A stretch of 64,000 nt of DNA from Bacteroidaceae bacterium. GTDB lineage: Bacteria; Bacteroidota; Bacteroidia; Bacteroidales; Bacteroidaceae. Shown piece after piece: positions 24,333 to 33,077 of this stretch; the first letter of the stretch is position 1, and each line of letters begins with the position of its first letter. Position numbers and translations under genes: made by a program. The stretch is from assembly GCA_017560125.1 (NCBI GenBank), contig JAFYOS010000004.1, forward strand, positions 104,977 through 168,976. Direction: 5' to 3'. The notes beneath the pieces are model-generated. The model saw nothing but the letters and a program-made list of their open reading frames with translations. It did not search any database and was not told the origin of the DNA.

Positions 24333-27300
24333 TTAAGCTTTTGCTATGCTTATGCCTATTGTGGTGTCGTCGAGCTCGACTACATCGTCGCCTGCCACCT
24401 CATCGACCAACTGCAATGAATCGGCAAGAACCTGATTGCTGATGTACTCGGCAAACTTGTTTATTGCCTCGTCGCTTGCTGCGTTCTTGGCGATTGATAC
24501 AACGATGCGATCAACAATGTCGAGGCCGCCCTCTTTACGCATTGTCTGGATTTTCTTCACAATTTCGCGAGCGATACCCTCCTGGCGTAGTTCGTCTGTT
24601 ACCTCCACGTCGAGTGCAACGGTGAGTGCGCCCTCGTTGGCTACTGTCCATCCGGGTACGTCCTCGCTGTAAATCTCGACATCGGCTGCTTCGATGAGTG
24701 CTTCGGTGCCTTCAACGCAAAGTGTGATGTTGCCGTTGGCCTCGAGCGATGCAATCTGCTCCTGTGACATTTCTGTAACGGCTACATTTACGCTCTTCAT
24801 CAGCTTGCCGAACTTCTTGCCAAGGGTGCGGAAGTTACATTTAATCTTCTTCACCAAGATGCCGTCACCCTCCACGAATACGAGCTCTTTTACATTGACC
24901 TCGCTCAAGATGAGTGCTTTGACAGCCTCGATGCGGTTTTTCATCACCTCGTCGGTTGTGGGTATTGCAATCTTCTGCAAAGGCTGGCGCACAATGATGT
25001 GCTCCTTCTTGCGCAATGCGAGAACCATTGAAGATATCTGCTGTGCAAGCTCCATGCGATATTCGAGCTCCTTATCTACCGATGCCTCGTCACACTCGGG
25101 ATATATTGCCAAGTGTACCGATGAGTACTCTGTGCCTGTTACGCTTGTAAGGTCTTTGTAAAGACGCTCGGCATAGAAGGGAGCGAAGGGTGCAATGAGT
25201 CGTGCCACTGTTTCGAGGCAGGTGTAAAGTGTCTGATAAGCCGACAATTTGTCTTTGCTCATGTCCGAACCCCAGAAACGCTTACGGCTGAGGCGAACGA
25301 ACCAGTTGCTGACGTTGTCTATCACAAAATCCTGGATAAGACGGCCGGCCTTTGTGGGCTCGTAGTCGTTGAGCGAGTCGTTCACGTTCTTCACCAATGA
25401 ATTGAGCTCCGAAATAATCCAACGGTCGAGTTCGGGACGCTCGGAAACTGGAATCATCTCCTCGCCGAATGTAAAGCCATCTACGTTGGCATACATTGTG
25501 AAGAAGCTGTATGTCTGATAGAGCTTGCCAAAGAACGAGCGGGTAACCTCTTTCACGCCCTCCTCGTTGAAGCGGAGGTTGTCCCAAGGCGCCGAGTTCG
25601 TAATCATGTACCAACGCAATGCGTCGCTACCATACTGCTCTATTGTGCCGAAGGGGTCAACGGCATTGCCAAGACGCTTGGACATCTTGTCGCCGTTCTT
25701 GTCGAGCACAAGACCGTTTGATATAACGGTTTTGTAGGCCACGCTGTCGAATACCATTGTACCGATTGCATGCAAGGTGTAGAACCATCCACGTGTCTGG
25801 TCAACGCCCTCGGCAATGAAGTCGGCGGGGTAAATAGAACCGCTGTCAAAGGCCTCCTTGTTCTCGAAGGGATAGTGTATCTGTGCATAAGGCATGGCGC
25901 CCGAGTCGAACCATACGTCGATAAGGTCGAGCTCGCGTGTCATCACCTCGCCGGTAGAAGATACAAGCTTGATATCATCCACGTAGGGACGGTGAAGGTC
26001 TATCTTGTTGTAGTTCTCCTTGCTGTAGTCGCCGGGAACAAAACCTTTATCCTTGTAGGGGTTGCTCTGCATGATGCCTGCAGCAACCGATTTCTCGATT
26101 TCGTTGTAGAGCTCTTCGATAGAACCGATGCAGATAGCCTCGCCACTCTCGCTTGTCCAGATGGGAAGCGGAGTGCCCCAATAACGGCTACGGCTGAGGT
26201 TCCAGTCGTTAAGGTTCTCGAGCCATTTGCCGAAGCGTCCCGTACCTGTCGATTCGGGTTTCCAAGTAATACCCTTGTTGAGCTCCGACATACGCTCCTT
26301 CATAGCCGATGCCTTGATGAACCAGCTGTCGAGAGGATAGTAGAGCACAGGCTTATCTGTGCGCCAGCAGTGGGGATAGTTGTGCATGTGCTTCTCTATC
26401 TTGAATACCTTGTTCTGCTGTTTCATCCACATACAAAGCTTTATATCGAGTGTCTCGTCCTTAGCGGCAGCCTTGTCGTCGTACTTGCCATCAACGGTAT
26501 ATTTGGGGTTATATGCATTCTTTACATATGCACCGGCAAAAGCGGCATAGAGCTCGGTGTCGATGCAGTTCTTCACGAAATCTTCGTCGAGCTCGTCGAG
26601 CACCCAGAAGCGGCCCTGGAAATCGACCATAGGACGTGTTTCGCCCTTTTTGTTCACCATGAAGAGCGAGGGGATACCTGCAGCCTTTGCTACGAAGGCG
26701 TCATCGGCACCGAATGTAGGAGCGATGTGCACAATACCTGTACCATCCTCTGTTGTTACATAGTCACCGGGGATTACGCGGAATGCAGCGTCCGAGGGAC
26801 GGATAGTGCCATCCTCTTCCTTCACCACGGGTTTAACCCAGGGGAACAACTGCTCGTAGTGCATGCCTACAAGGTCGGTACCTTTGTACTCGCCGATTAT
26901 CTTGTAAGGGATTACCTTGTCGCCCTGTTTGTATGCATCGAGCGCAATCTCGGCACCCGCGGGGTTGAAGTGTGCGGCAAGCAACGCCTTGGCAAGAACC
27001 ACCGTTACGGGCTCACCCGAATAGGCGTTGTAGGTCTGCACTGCAACATAGTCAATCTTGGGGCCAACGCAAAGCGCGGTGTTCGAGGGCAATGTCCAGG
27101 GGGTTGTAGTCCATGCGATGAAGTAAGGTGTACCCCACTCTGTCATTTCGGGCTTGGGATCGAGCATGCGGAACTGTGCCACTGCCGTTGTATCCTTTAC
27201 ATCGCGATAGCAACCGGGCTGGTTGAGCTCGTGCGAACTGAGACCTGTTCCGGCAGCGGGTGAATAGGGCTGAATTGTGTAGCCCTTATAGAGCAGACCT

Positions 27301-27812
27301 TTGTTGTAGAGCTGCTTCAGCAACCACCAAAGTGTCTCAATGTAGCTATTCTCGTATGTGATATAGGGATTATCAAGATCCACCCAGTAACCCATTTTGC
27401 GAGTAAGGTCAACCCACTCTTTGGTATATTTCATGACCTCTTCGCGGCAGTTGCGATTGTAGTCGTCAACAGAAACCTTTTTACCAATATCTTCTTTTGT
27501 GATATTGAGCTTCTTCTCGACGCCAAGCTCCACGGGGAGTCCGTGTGTATCCCAACCGGCCTTACGCTTCACCTGGAAGCCCTTCATGGTCTTGAAACGG
27601 CAGAATGTATCCTTAATGGCACGCGCCATCACATGGTGAATACCGGGCATACCATTTGCCGAAGGAGGACCTTCGTAAAAAACAAATGAGGGCGCACCCT
27701 CGCGCTCTGTCATACTTTTGGTGAAGACATCATTCTCGTCCCACTCCTTCAATACCTCTTTGTTTATCTGAGGCAGATTCAATTGGCTATATACGGGAAA
27801 TTTCTTTTCCAT
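24333..27812 (-). CDS. ileS: Isoleucyl-tRNA synthetase
   Basis: IleS charges tRNA-Ile. The 1159-residue chain has the class I motifs PPSANGMPGIHHVMARAIKDTF (HIGH region) and DKNGDKMSKRLGN (KMSKS), the editing domain in between, and a long C-terminal anticodon part. Length is far above the ~930-residue bacterial type and resembles the eukaryote-like IleS type (the class that includes mupirocin-tolerant enzymes); that is a family inference. The upstream leader has a -7 element. It heads the operon with the DksA-like, lspA and DUF4296 genes. Confidence 0.97.
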   Translation of the reverse strand: MEKKFPVYSQLNLPQINKEVLKEWDENDVFTKSMTEREGAPSFVFYEGPPSANGMPGIHHVMARAIKDTFCRFKTMKGFQVKRKAGWDTHGLPVELGVEKKLNITKEDIGKKVSVDDYNRNCREEVMKYTKEWVDLTRKMGYWVDLDNPYITYENSYIETLWWLLKQLYNKGLLYKGYTIQPYSPAAGTGLSSHELNQPGCYRDVKDTTAVAQFRMLDPKPEMTEWGTPYFIAWTTTPWTLPSNTALCVGPKIDYVAVQTYNAYSGEPVTVVLAKALLAAHFNPAGAEIALDAYKQGDKVIPYKIIGEYKGTDLVGMHYEQLFPWVKPVVKEEDGTIRPSDAAFRVIPGDYVTTEDGTGIVHIAPTFGADDAFVAKAAGIPSLFMVNKKGETRPMVDFQGRFWVLDELDEDFVKNCIDTELYAAFAGAYVKNAYNPKYTVDGKYDDKAAAKDETLDIKLCMWMKQQNKVFKIEKHMHNYPHCWRTDKPVLYYPLDSWFIKASAMKERMSELNKGITWKPESTGTGRFGKWLENLNDWNLSRSRYWGTPLPIWTSESGEAICIGSIEELYNEIEKSVAAGIMQSNPYKDKGFVPGDYSKENYNKIDLHRPYVDDIKLVSSTGEVMTRELDLIDVWFDSGAMPYAQIHYPFENKEAFDSGSIYPADFIAEGVDQTRGWFYTLHAIGTMVFDSVAYKTVISNGLVLDKNGDKMSKRLGNAVDPFGTIEQYGSDALRWYMITNSAPWDNLRFNEEGVKEVTRSFFGKLYQTYSFFTMYANVDGFTFGEEMIPVSERPELDRWIISELNSLVKNVNDSLNDYEPTKAGRLIQDFVIDNVSNWFVRLSRKRFWGSDMSKDKLSAYQTLYTCLETVARLIAPFAPFYAERLYKDLTSVTGTEYSSVHLAIYPECDEASVDKELEYRMELAQQISSMVLALRKKEHIIVRQPLQKIAIPTTDEVMKNRIEAVKALILSEVNVKELVFVEGDGILVKKIKCNFRTLGKKFGKLMKSVNVAVTEMSQEQIASLEANGNITLCVEGTEALIEAADVEIYSEDVPGWTVANEGALTVALDVEVTDELRQEGIAREIVKKIQTMRKEGGLDIVDRIVVSIAKNAASDEAINKFAEYISNQVLADSLQLVDEVAGDDVVELDDTTIGISIAKA

Positions 27813-27860
27813 GTCTATATCTATAATTTCTATTTAATCAGCGGTTTTCATATAATTTCG

Positions 27861-27889
27861 CAAAGATATCATTTTTTTTCGAATAACAA
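27861..27889 (-). promoter_or_regulatory. Promoter of ileS operon
   Basis: Minus strand TTG (27889-27887), an 18-base spacer and TATCTTTG (27868-27861). The element lies 49 bases before the ileS start. The spacer is one base shorter than ideal. Confidence 0.55.
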
Positions 27890-28052
27890 GAAAGAAAGAG
27901 CTATTTTTATGATATACATTGCATGTGGAGCAAAAAATCCGCAATTCGAGGAGCAAACAGCAAAAACAGACAAATCGGACATGCGACAGTGAACCCTTTA
28001 ACAGCAGATTTGTTTCGATACAAGGAGTCACCTATCGGCTCGCACGATACAT

Positions 28053-29051
28053 ATGGAAACAGTTGTTACAAAACAAGATATAAAAGATATTGCAATAGCC
28101 GCCTACGAGCATTGCAAAAGAATAAACGAGGGCAATAACGCCAAGAACATCCCCTATTTCGCCAAGGAGGACAGCGAGCTCTTCGGGCTCACCATCTGCT
28201 TCGTCGATGGCGATAAAATAAACCTCGGGGATAGCAATTATATATTTGCGCTCGATTCGATATCGGCAGTAGCAACCACCCTGCTCGTGCTGAAGGAATA
28301 TGGTTGCGAAACGCTGCAAAAAATGATTGGAGTGAACAGTAACACCATTCCATACGATTTTGCCACCGCCATGCTGCTCGAAAAGGGTTACCCCATCAAT
28401 GCGCTAACAACGGCCGGTGCATTGGCAACGGTGAGCATGGTGCACACGATAGGCAACCGAGGGCAAAAATGGAAATACATTTGCGACAACACAAATGCCT
28501 TATGTGGCAGTCGCACCGAATTTATCGAGGAGCTCTTCAGGTCGCAATCGGCACAAAATACGCACAATCGGACAACAGCATGGTTGCTCGATGGCTACAA
28601 CCGCATATACGACGACCCCGAGCTCACACTTGAGCTATATACCAAGCAATGCTCCCTGGGCGTGACGACCGAGCAGCTTGCCACATTCGCGGCAACCATA
28701 GCCAATGGCGGTGTAAACCCCATGAACAAAAACAAGATATTCGATAGACGCCATGCAGCAAAAATAGTTTCGCTCATGGCAAACAGTGGCATACCTTTGC
28801 ACAGCGGAGAATGGATGTTCAGTGCAGGTATTCCGGCAAAAACAGGCGTCAGCGGCGGTATTATGGGTGTCTTTCCGGGGCTCTTCGGTATCGCCGCCTT
28901 TGCGCCGCCACTCGACGACACAGGCTGCTCGGTGAGAGCGCAGGCTGTCATCAGATATATAATGGAAAAAAGCGGATTGAATATTTACAATGGGGCAAAT
29001 ACGGGCGTGGATATTACGACATTTATCGAGCCCTCGACGGTGGGAAAATAA
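28053..29051 (+). CDS. Glutaminase-like protein lacking the catalytic Lys
   Basis: The 332-residue protein belongs to the beta-lactamase-fold glutaminases. Recognisable parts are NYIFALDSISAV (near residues 63-73), the second-half phrase AWLLDGYNRIYDDPELTLELYTKQCSLGVTTEQLATFAATIANGGVNPM and SGEWMF-SAGIPAKTGVSGGI. The normal active site S-x-x-K reads S69-I-S-A72, so the Lys is gone; the EPSG..FN substrate loop reads VNSNTIPYDF, and the Tyr of SGEW-Y is Phe. It probably cannot hydrolyse glutamine in the usual way. Flanked by ileS (divergent) and yigZ (convergent, 4-base gap). Confidence 0.85.
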   Translation: METVVTKQDIKDIAIAAYEHCKRINEGNNAKNIPYFAKEDSELFGLTICFVDGDKINLGDSNYIFALDSISAVATTLLVLKEYGCETLQKMIGVNSNTIPYDFATAMLLEKGYPINALTTAGALATVSMVHTIGNRGQKWKYICDNTNALCGSRTEFIEELFRSQSAQNTHNRTTAWLLDGYNRIYDDPELTLELYTKQCSLGVTTEQLATFAATIANGGVNPMNKNKIFDRRHAAKIVSLMANSGIPLHSGEWMFSAGIPAKTGVSGGIMGVFPGLFGIAAFAPPLDDTGCSVRAQAVIRYIMEKSGLNIYNGANTGVDITTFIEPSTVGK

Positions 29052-29055
29052 TACG

Positions 29056-29682
29056 CTACTCCTCGTCGTCGACGATTCTAAGGTCGTTGCGACTATCTAT
29101 CACCAGTTTTTCGTAGCGCTCGCGAAGGCGAGGCATACGCGAGAGGCGCATCGATAACTTTACGACACATTCGTTATCGAATATCTGCTCCACAATGCGT
29201 GGATTTTCCTCCTTCACAATGCGCAGAACATCATTGAGCAAGGGGTACGAGAATTTGAGCGTAATCTCTTCGTTGATGGTTTTTTCGACCGGTACGGTAG
29301 CATCGAGCGCCTCGGCTGCAGCCGCTTTGTAGGCCACAATAAGCCCACTGGTTCCAAGCTTGATGCCACCAAAATAGCGCACCACTATGACAAGGACATT
29401 TGTGAGCTCGCGGCTATCAATCTGCCCTAAGATGGGCTTGCCAGCAGTGCCCGAAGGCTCGCCGTTGTCGTTGGCACGGAATAATTCACGACGTTCACCT
29501 AAGCGATAGGCATAGCACACGTGTCGCGCATCGTAGTACTTTTTCTGATAAGCCTCTACCTCGCGCTTTACATCATCTAACGTGAGCACAGGAATGGCAA
29601 AAGCAAGGAATTTACTCCTTTTTTCGGAGTAAATTCCTTCGCCTTGCACATCTATGGTTTTATAAACGTCGTTCTCTAGCAT
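29056..29682 (-). CDS. yigZ: IMPACT/YigZ family protein
   Basis: The 208-residue protein has the IMPACT N-terminal domain (about 1-125: RSKFLAFAIPV, ARHVCYAYRLGE, FRANDNGEPSGTAGKPIL, VIVVRYFGGIKLGTSGLIVAYK) and the DUF1949 C-terminal domain. The exact biochemical role of YigZ is unsettled (translation-related). It ends the serC operon, 6 bases after the DUF1015 gene. A 14-pair inverted repeat lies in its first codons (29605-29639). Confidence 0.92.
   Translation of the reverse strand: MLENDVYKTIDVQGEGIYSEKRSKFLAFAIPVLTLDDVKREVEAYQKKYYDARHVCYAYRLGERRELFRANDNGEPSGTAGKPILGQIDSRELTNVLVIVVRYFGGIKLGTSGLIVAYKAAAAEALDATVPVEKTINEEITLKFSYPLLNDVLRIVKEENPRIVEQIFDNECVVKLSMRLSRMPRLRERYEKLVIDSRNDLRIVDDEE
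29605..29639 (-). repeat. Perfect 14-pair inverted repeat inside yigZ
   Basis: The arms 29605-29618 and 29626-29639 are perfect inverse complements around a 7-base loop. On the mRNA this gives a stable hairpin about 45 to 80 bases after the start codon, within codons for GIYSEKRSKFL. The codons are conserved in the family, so it may be chance. Confidence 0.6.
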
Positions 29683-29688
29683 GCAACA

Positions 29689-30936
29689 TTACGACAATTC
29701 GTGAATAATGAGTCCCGAACGCAATTTAGGCTCGAACCATGTGGTCTTCGGGGGCATGATGTTACCCGAATCGGCGATATCCATAAGTTGCTTCATCGAT
29801 ACGGGATAGAGAGCGAGAGCCATCTTCATTTCGCCGCTATCGACGCGACGTTTGAGCTCGCCCAGGCCTCTGATACCACCAACGAAATCCACGCGCTTGT
29901 CGCTGCGCAAATCCTTTATGCCCAACACCTTGTCGAGAATGAGGTTCGACGAAATGGTAACGTCGAGCACACCAATGGGGTCGTTATCGTCGTATGTACC
30001 CTCCTTGGCGGTGAGTGCATACCAGTTACCATCGAGATACATCGAGAATTCGTGCAGTTTGGCGGGTTTGTATATATCGCTACCCTTGAGCTCCACCTCG
30101 AAATTCTCGGCAACAGCTGCAAGGAATTCCTCTGACGAAAGGCCGTTGAGATCTTTCACCACGCGGTTGTAGTCGATGATTGTAAGCTCCGATTCGGGGA
30201 AGCAAACTGCCATGAAGTAGTTGTACTCCTCATCGCCACGATGATTGGGGTTGTTGTCGGCCTTCTCCTTGCCCACAAGCGCAGCCGCCGCCGAACGATG
30301 GTGACCGTCGGCAATGTAAAGCGCGGGCATTTTCGCAAATTCGGCAGTGATGGTTGCGATATCTTCGTCGTTATCGACAATCCAGAACTGGTGGCCGAAG
30401 CCATCGAGCTGTGCCACGAATGAATAAACGGGCTCATTCACAGTATATTTAGCGATGAGAGCCTTCAATGTGTTGTTGTCGGGATAAGCGAGGAATACAG
30501 GTTCGATGTTCGCGTTGTTTACGCGAACATGCTTCATGCGATCCTCCTCCTTGTCGCGACGAGTAAGCTCGTGCTTCTTGATGGTGCCGTCCATATAGTC
30601 GTTGACATATGTACATACCACAAGGCCATACTGTGTCTTGCCGTTCATTGTCTGAGCATAGATGTAGTACTGCTCCTTCTCGTCCTGAACCAGCCAGCCG
30701 TTGTTCTTGAACTTCGCGAAGTTCTCTGCTGCCTTTTCATACACTTCGGGAGCGTGCTCGTCTGTGCCTATGGGGAAATCAATCTCGGGGCGAATGATGT
30801 GATACAACGATTTTTCGTTGTCACCAGCCTCGGCGCGCGCCTCGTCCGAGTTGAGCACGTCGTAGGGACGGCTCTGAATATCCTCCACCATCGACAGGGG
30901 AGGACGGTAGCCCTTGAAAGGTTTTATTATAGCCAT
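29689..30936 (-). CDS. DUF1015 family protein
   Basis: The 415-residue cytoplasmic protein has the DUF1015 hallmarks: IKPFKGYRPP at the start, VYEKAAENFAKFKNNGWLVQDEKEQYYIYAQ, and ALYIADGHHRSAAAALVGKEK near residue 205. It is typically found with serC and serA in Bacteroidota and Firmicutes, as here: 16 bases after serA. The reaction is unknown; the GHHR motif suggests a metal or phosphate site. Confidence 0.92.
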   Translation of the reverse strand: MAIIKPFKGYRPPLSMVEDIQSRPYDVLNSDEARAEAGDNEKSLYHIIRPEIDFPIGTDEHAPEVYEKAAENFAKFKNNGWLVQDEKEQYYIYAQTMNGKTQYGLVVCTYVNDYMDGTIKKHELTRRDKEEDRMKHVRVNNANIEPVFLAYPDNNTLKALIAKYTVNEPVYSFVAQLDGFGHQFWIVDNDEDIATITAEFAKMPALYIADGHHRSAAAALVGKEKADNNPNHRGDEEYNYFMAVCFPESELTIIDYNRVVKDLNGLSSEEFLAAVAENFEVELKGSDIYKPAKLHEFSMYLDGNWYALTAKEGTYDDNDPIGVLDVTISSNLILDKVLGIKDLRSDKRVDFVGGIRGLGELKRRVDSGEMKMALALYPVSMKQLMDIADSGNIMPPKTTWFEPKLRSGLIIHELS

Positions 30937-30952
30937 GACTGTTCTCTTTTAC

Positions 30953-31873
30953 TTATTTATTAAGACGGAAACGCTCGCAACCCTCCTCGAAGAAAGCTAC
31001 AATCTGCTTTGCAGCAGCGATGCCGGCGTTGATATTAGCCTCGGCTGTCTGAGCACCCATCTTCTTGGGAGTAGCAAAGAAGCGACCTTCGAATTTTGCA
31101 AATTCCTCGGCTGCAGCGGGAGCGATGTCGGTAACATATTTGAAATCGGGACGCTCGGCCATAACCTCGAGCAGTTCAGCCTCGTTGATTACCTCCTTGC
31201 GAGCTGTATTAACGAGGAATGCAGGCTTGGGCATTCTTGAAACGAGTGCCTTGTTGATTGACTGCTTTGTCTCGGCTGTTGCGGGCAAGTGCAACGACAC
31301 CACATCGGAGCATGCATAGAGTTCTTCGGGGGTCTGGCACCATTTGCAACCAGCCTCCTCGACAGCCTCTTTCGATACAAATGCATCGAACACAGCTACT
31401 TCCATACCGAAACCTTTGGCAATGCGAGCCACGTTGCGACCTACATTTCCAAATGCGTGGATACCGATTGTGCGACCTTTGAGCTCGCAACCGGCAGCGC
31501 CGTTGAACATTCCGCGAGCCATGAATACCAACATACCGAATACCAATTCGGCAACAGCGTTAGCATTCTGTCCGGGGGTGTTCATTACGCACACTCCATT
31601 GGCTGTTGCAGCGGCAAGATCGACATTGTCATATCCAGCACCTGCGCGTACAACGATTTTAAGATTCTTGGCAGCCTCCATAACCTCGGCATCGACAATG
31701 TCGCTACGAATGATTATTGCATCAACATCGGCTACCGCAGCAAGAAGTTCCTGCTTTGATGTATATTTTTCGAGTAAAACAAGCTCGTAGCCTGCTGCAT
31801 CGGTTACTTCGCGTATTCCTTTAATGGCAACGGGAGCAAAAGGCTTCTCCGTTGCAACCAATACCTTTTTCAT
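30953..31873 (-). CDS. serA: D-3-phosphoglycerate dehydrogenase, short (type III-like) form
   Basis: SerA oxidises 3-phosphoglycerate to phosphohydroxypyruvate, the first step to serine. The 306-residue protein has no ACT domain. The NAD-binding site is FGNVGRNVARIAKGFGMEVAVFD; the catalytic Arg is in VNTARKEVINEAEL and the Glu in DIAPAAAEEFAKFEG. Where most relatives have PHxGxxT, this protein reads ATPKKMGAQT, so the catalytic His is replaced by Lys, as I recall for type IIIK PGDHs. It lies directly after serC (24-base gap). Confidence 0.93.
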   Translation of the reverse strand: MKKVLVATEKPFAPVAIKGIREVTDAAGYELVLLEKYTSKQELLAAVADVDAIIIRSDIVDAEVMEAAKNLKIVVRAGAGYDNVDLAAATANGVCVMNTPGQNANAVAELVFGMLVFMARGMFNGAAGCELKGRTIGIHAFGNVGRNVARIAKGFGMEVAVFDAFVSKEAVEEAGCKWCQTPEELYACSDVVSLHLPATAETKQSINKALVSRMPKPAFLVNTARKEVINEAELLEVMAERPDFKYVTDIAPAAAEEFAKFEGRFFATPKKMGAQTAEANINAGIAAAKQIVAFFEEGCERFRLNK

Positions 31874-31897
31874 ATATATATATTATAAGGTTCTCTA

Positions 31898-32965
31898 TTA
31901 GTGATTTCTCTCAAATTCCTTCATGCAAGCAACAAGTGCTTCGACAGCCTCAAGGGGAAGTGCATTGTAGCATGATGCACGGAAACCGCCGATTGAACGG
32001 TGTCCCTTGATACCTACCATACCCTTAGAGGTTGCAAACGCCATGAATTCTGCCTCGAGCTCTTTGTACTCCTCGCTCATCACGAAGTCGATGTTCATGT
32101 ATGAACGGTCCTCTACATCGGCTGTGCCGCGGAAACACTTGTTGCGGTCAATCTCGTTGTAAAGCATCTCGGCACGTGCTGCTGCGCGACGCTGCATTTC
32201 GGGTACACCACCCTGCGATTTAATCCAACGGAGTGTGCAAAGCGCCGAGTAGATGGGCAACACGGGAGGTGTGTTGAACATCGAGTCGTTGGCAATGTGT
32301 GTGCGATAATCGAGCATTGTGGGGATTGTGCGCGATACCTTGCCAAGAGCGTCATCCTTAACGATAACGAATGACACGCCCGAAGGAGCAAGGTTCTTTT
32401 GTGCACCACCATAGATACAAGCATATTTGCTTACATCGACAGGGCGTGAGAAGATATCAGACGACATGTCGGCAATCAGGGGAATGGGTGAATCGATGTC
32501 GCGACGAATCTCGGTTCCGTAGATTGTGTTGTTTGTTGTGATGTGGAAATAATCGGCATCGGTAGGAATTACATAGTTCTTGGGAACGTAGCAGTAGTTT
32601 CTGTCCTTGGATGACGCAATCTCCTCTACCTCGCCAAAAAGCTTGGCCTCTTTCATAGCCTTATTGGCCCAAGTACCGGTGTTCATGTAAACAGCCTTCT
32701 TGTCGAGGAAATTGAAAGGAATCATGCAGAACTCGAGGCTAGCACCACCACCGAGGAAAATAACAGAATAACCCTCAGGGATTTCGAGCAGTTCCTTGAA
32801 AAGCGCAACGGCTTCGGGGATTACAGGCTGAAAATCCTTTGAACGGTGACTGATCTCCAATATAGAAAGGCCGATGCCATTAAAATCCTGTACAGCTTGA
32901 GCGGTTTGCTCAATCACTTCGCGGGGCAAAATTGAAGGTCCCGCATTGAAATTATACTTTTTCAT
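31898..32965 (-). CDS. serC: Phosphoserine aminotransferase
   Basis: SerC transaminates phosphohydroxypyruvate to phosphoserine (and acts in pyridoxal phosphate synthesis). The 355-residue protein starts [16 protein letters not shown] and has the PLP-Lys segment [28 protein letters not shown]-like binding residues [10 protein letters not shown] and the C-terminal [18 protein letters not shown]. It begins the operon serC-serA-DUF1015-yigZ with a full promoter upstream. Confidence 0.97.
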   Translation of the reverse strand: MKKYNFNAGPSILPREVIEQTAQAVQDFNGIGLSILEISHRSKDFQPVIPEAVALFKELLEIPEGYSVIFLGGGASLEFCMIPFNFLDKKAVYMNTGTWANKAMKEAKLFGEVEEIASSKDRNYCYVPKNYVIPTDADYFHITTNNTIYGTEIRRDIDSPIPLIADMSSDIFSRPVDVSKYACIYGGAQKNLAPSGVSFVIVKDDALGKVSRTIPTMLDYRTHIANDSMFNTPPVLPIYSALCTLRWIKSQGGVPEMQRRAAARAEMLYNEIDRNKCFRGTADVEDRSYMNIDFVMSEEYKELEAEFMAFATSKGMVGIKGHRSIGGFRASCYNALPLEAVEALVACMKEFERNH

Positions 32966-33025
32966 ATTCTATATATTTTAACAAATATGTTTAATCTTCT
33001 TAAAATTTTTAAATTGACAAGGTCG

Positions 33026-33056
33026 CAAAGGTATCTAATAAAATTAAAAAAACAAA
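33026..33056 (-). promoter_or_regulatory. Promoter of the serC operon
   Basis: Minus strand TTTG (33056-33053), a 19-base spacer and TACCTTTG (33033-33026) match the Bacteroidota consensus well. The leader before serC is about 55 bases. Confidence 0.7.
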
Positions 33057-33077
33057 ATATAAGGAAAATTTATTACC

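Noticed and set aside
25770-27263. Long open frame (497 codons) on the plus strand inside ileS
   Set aside because: It is antisense to a clear ileS gene and has no promoter, start context or domain; it arises from the biased codon use of ileS.
30506-30724. Palindromes in the DUF1015 gene (30506-30530 and 30709-30724)
   Set aside because: They are within conserved coding sequence and short; likely chance from GAA/TTC-rich codons.
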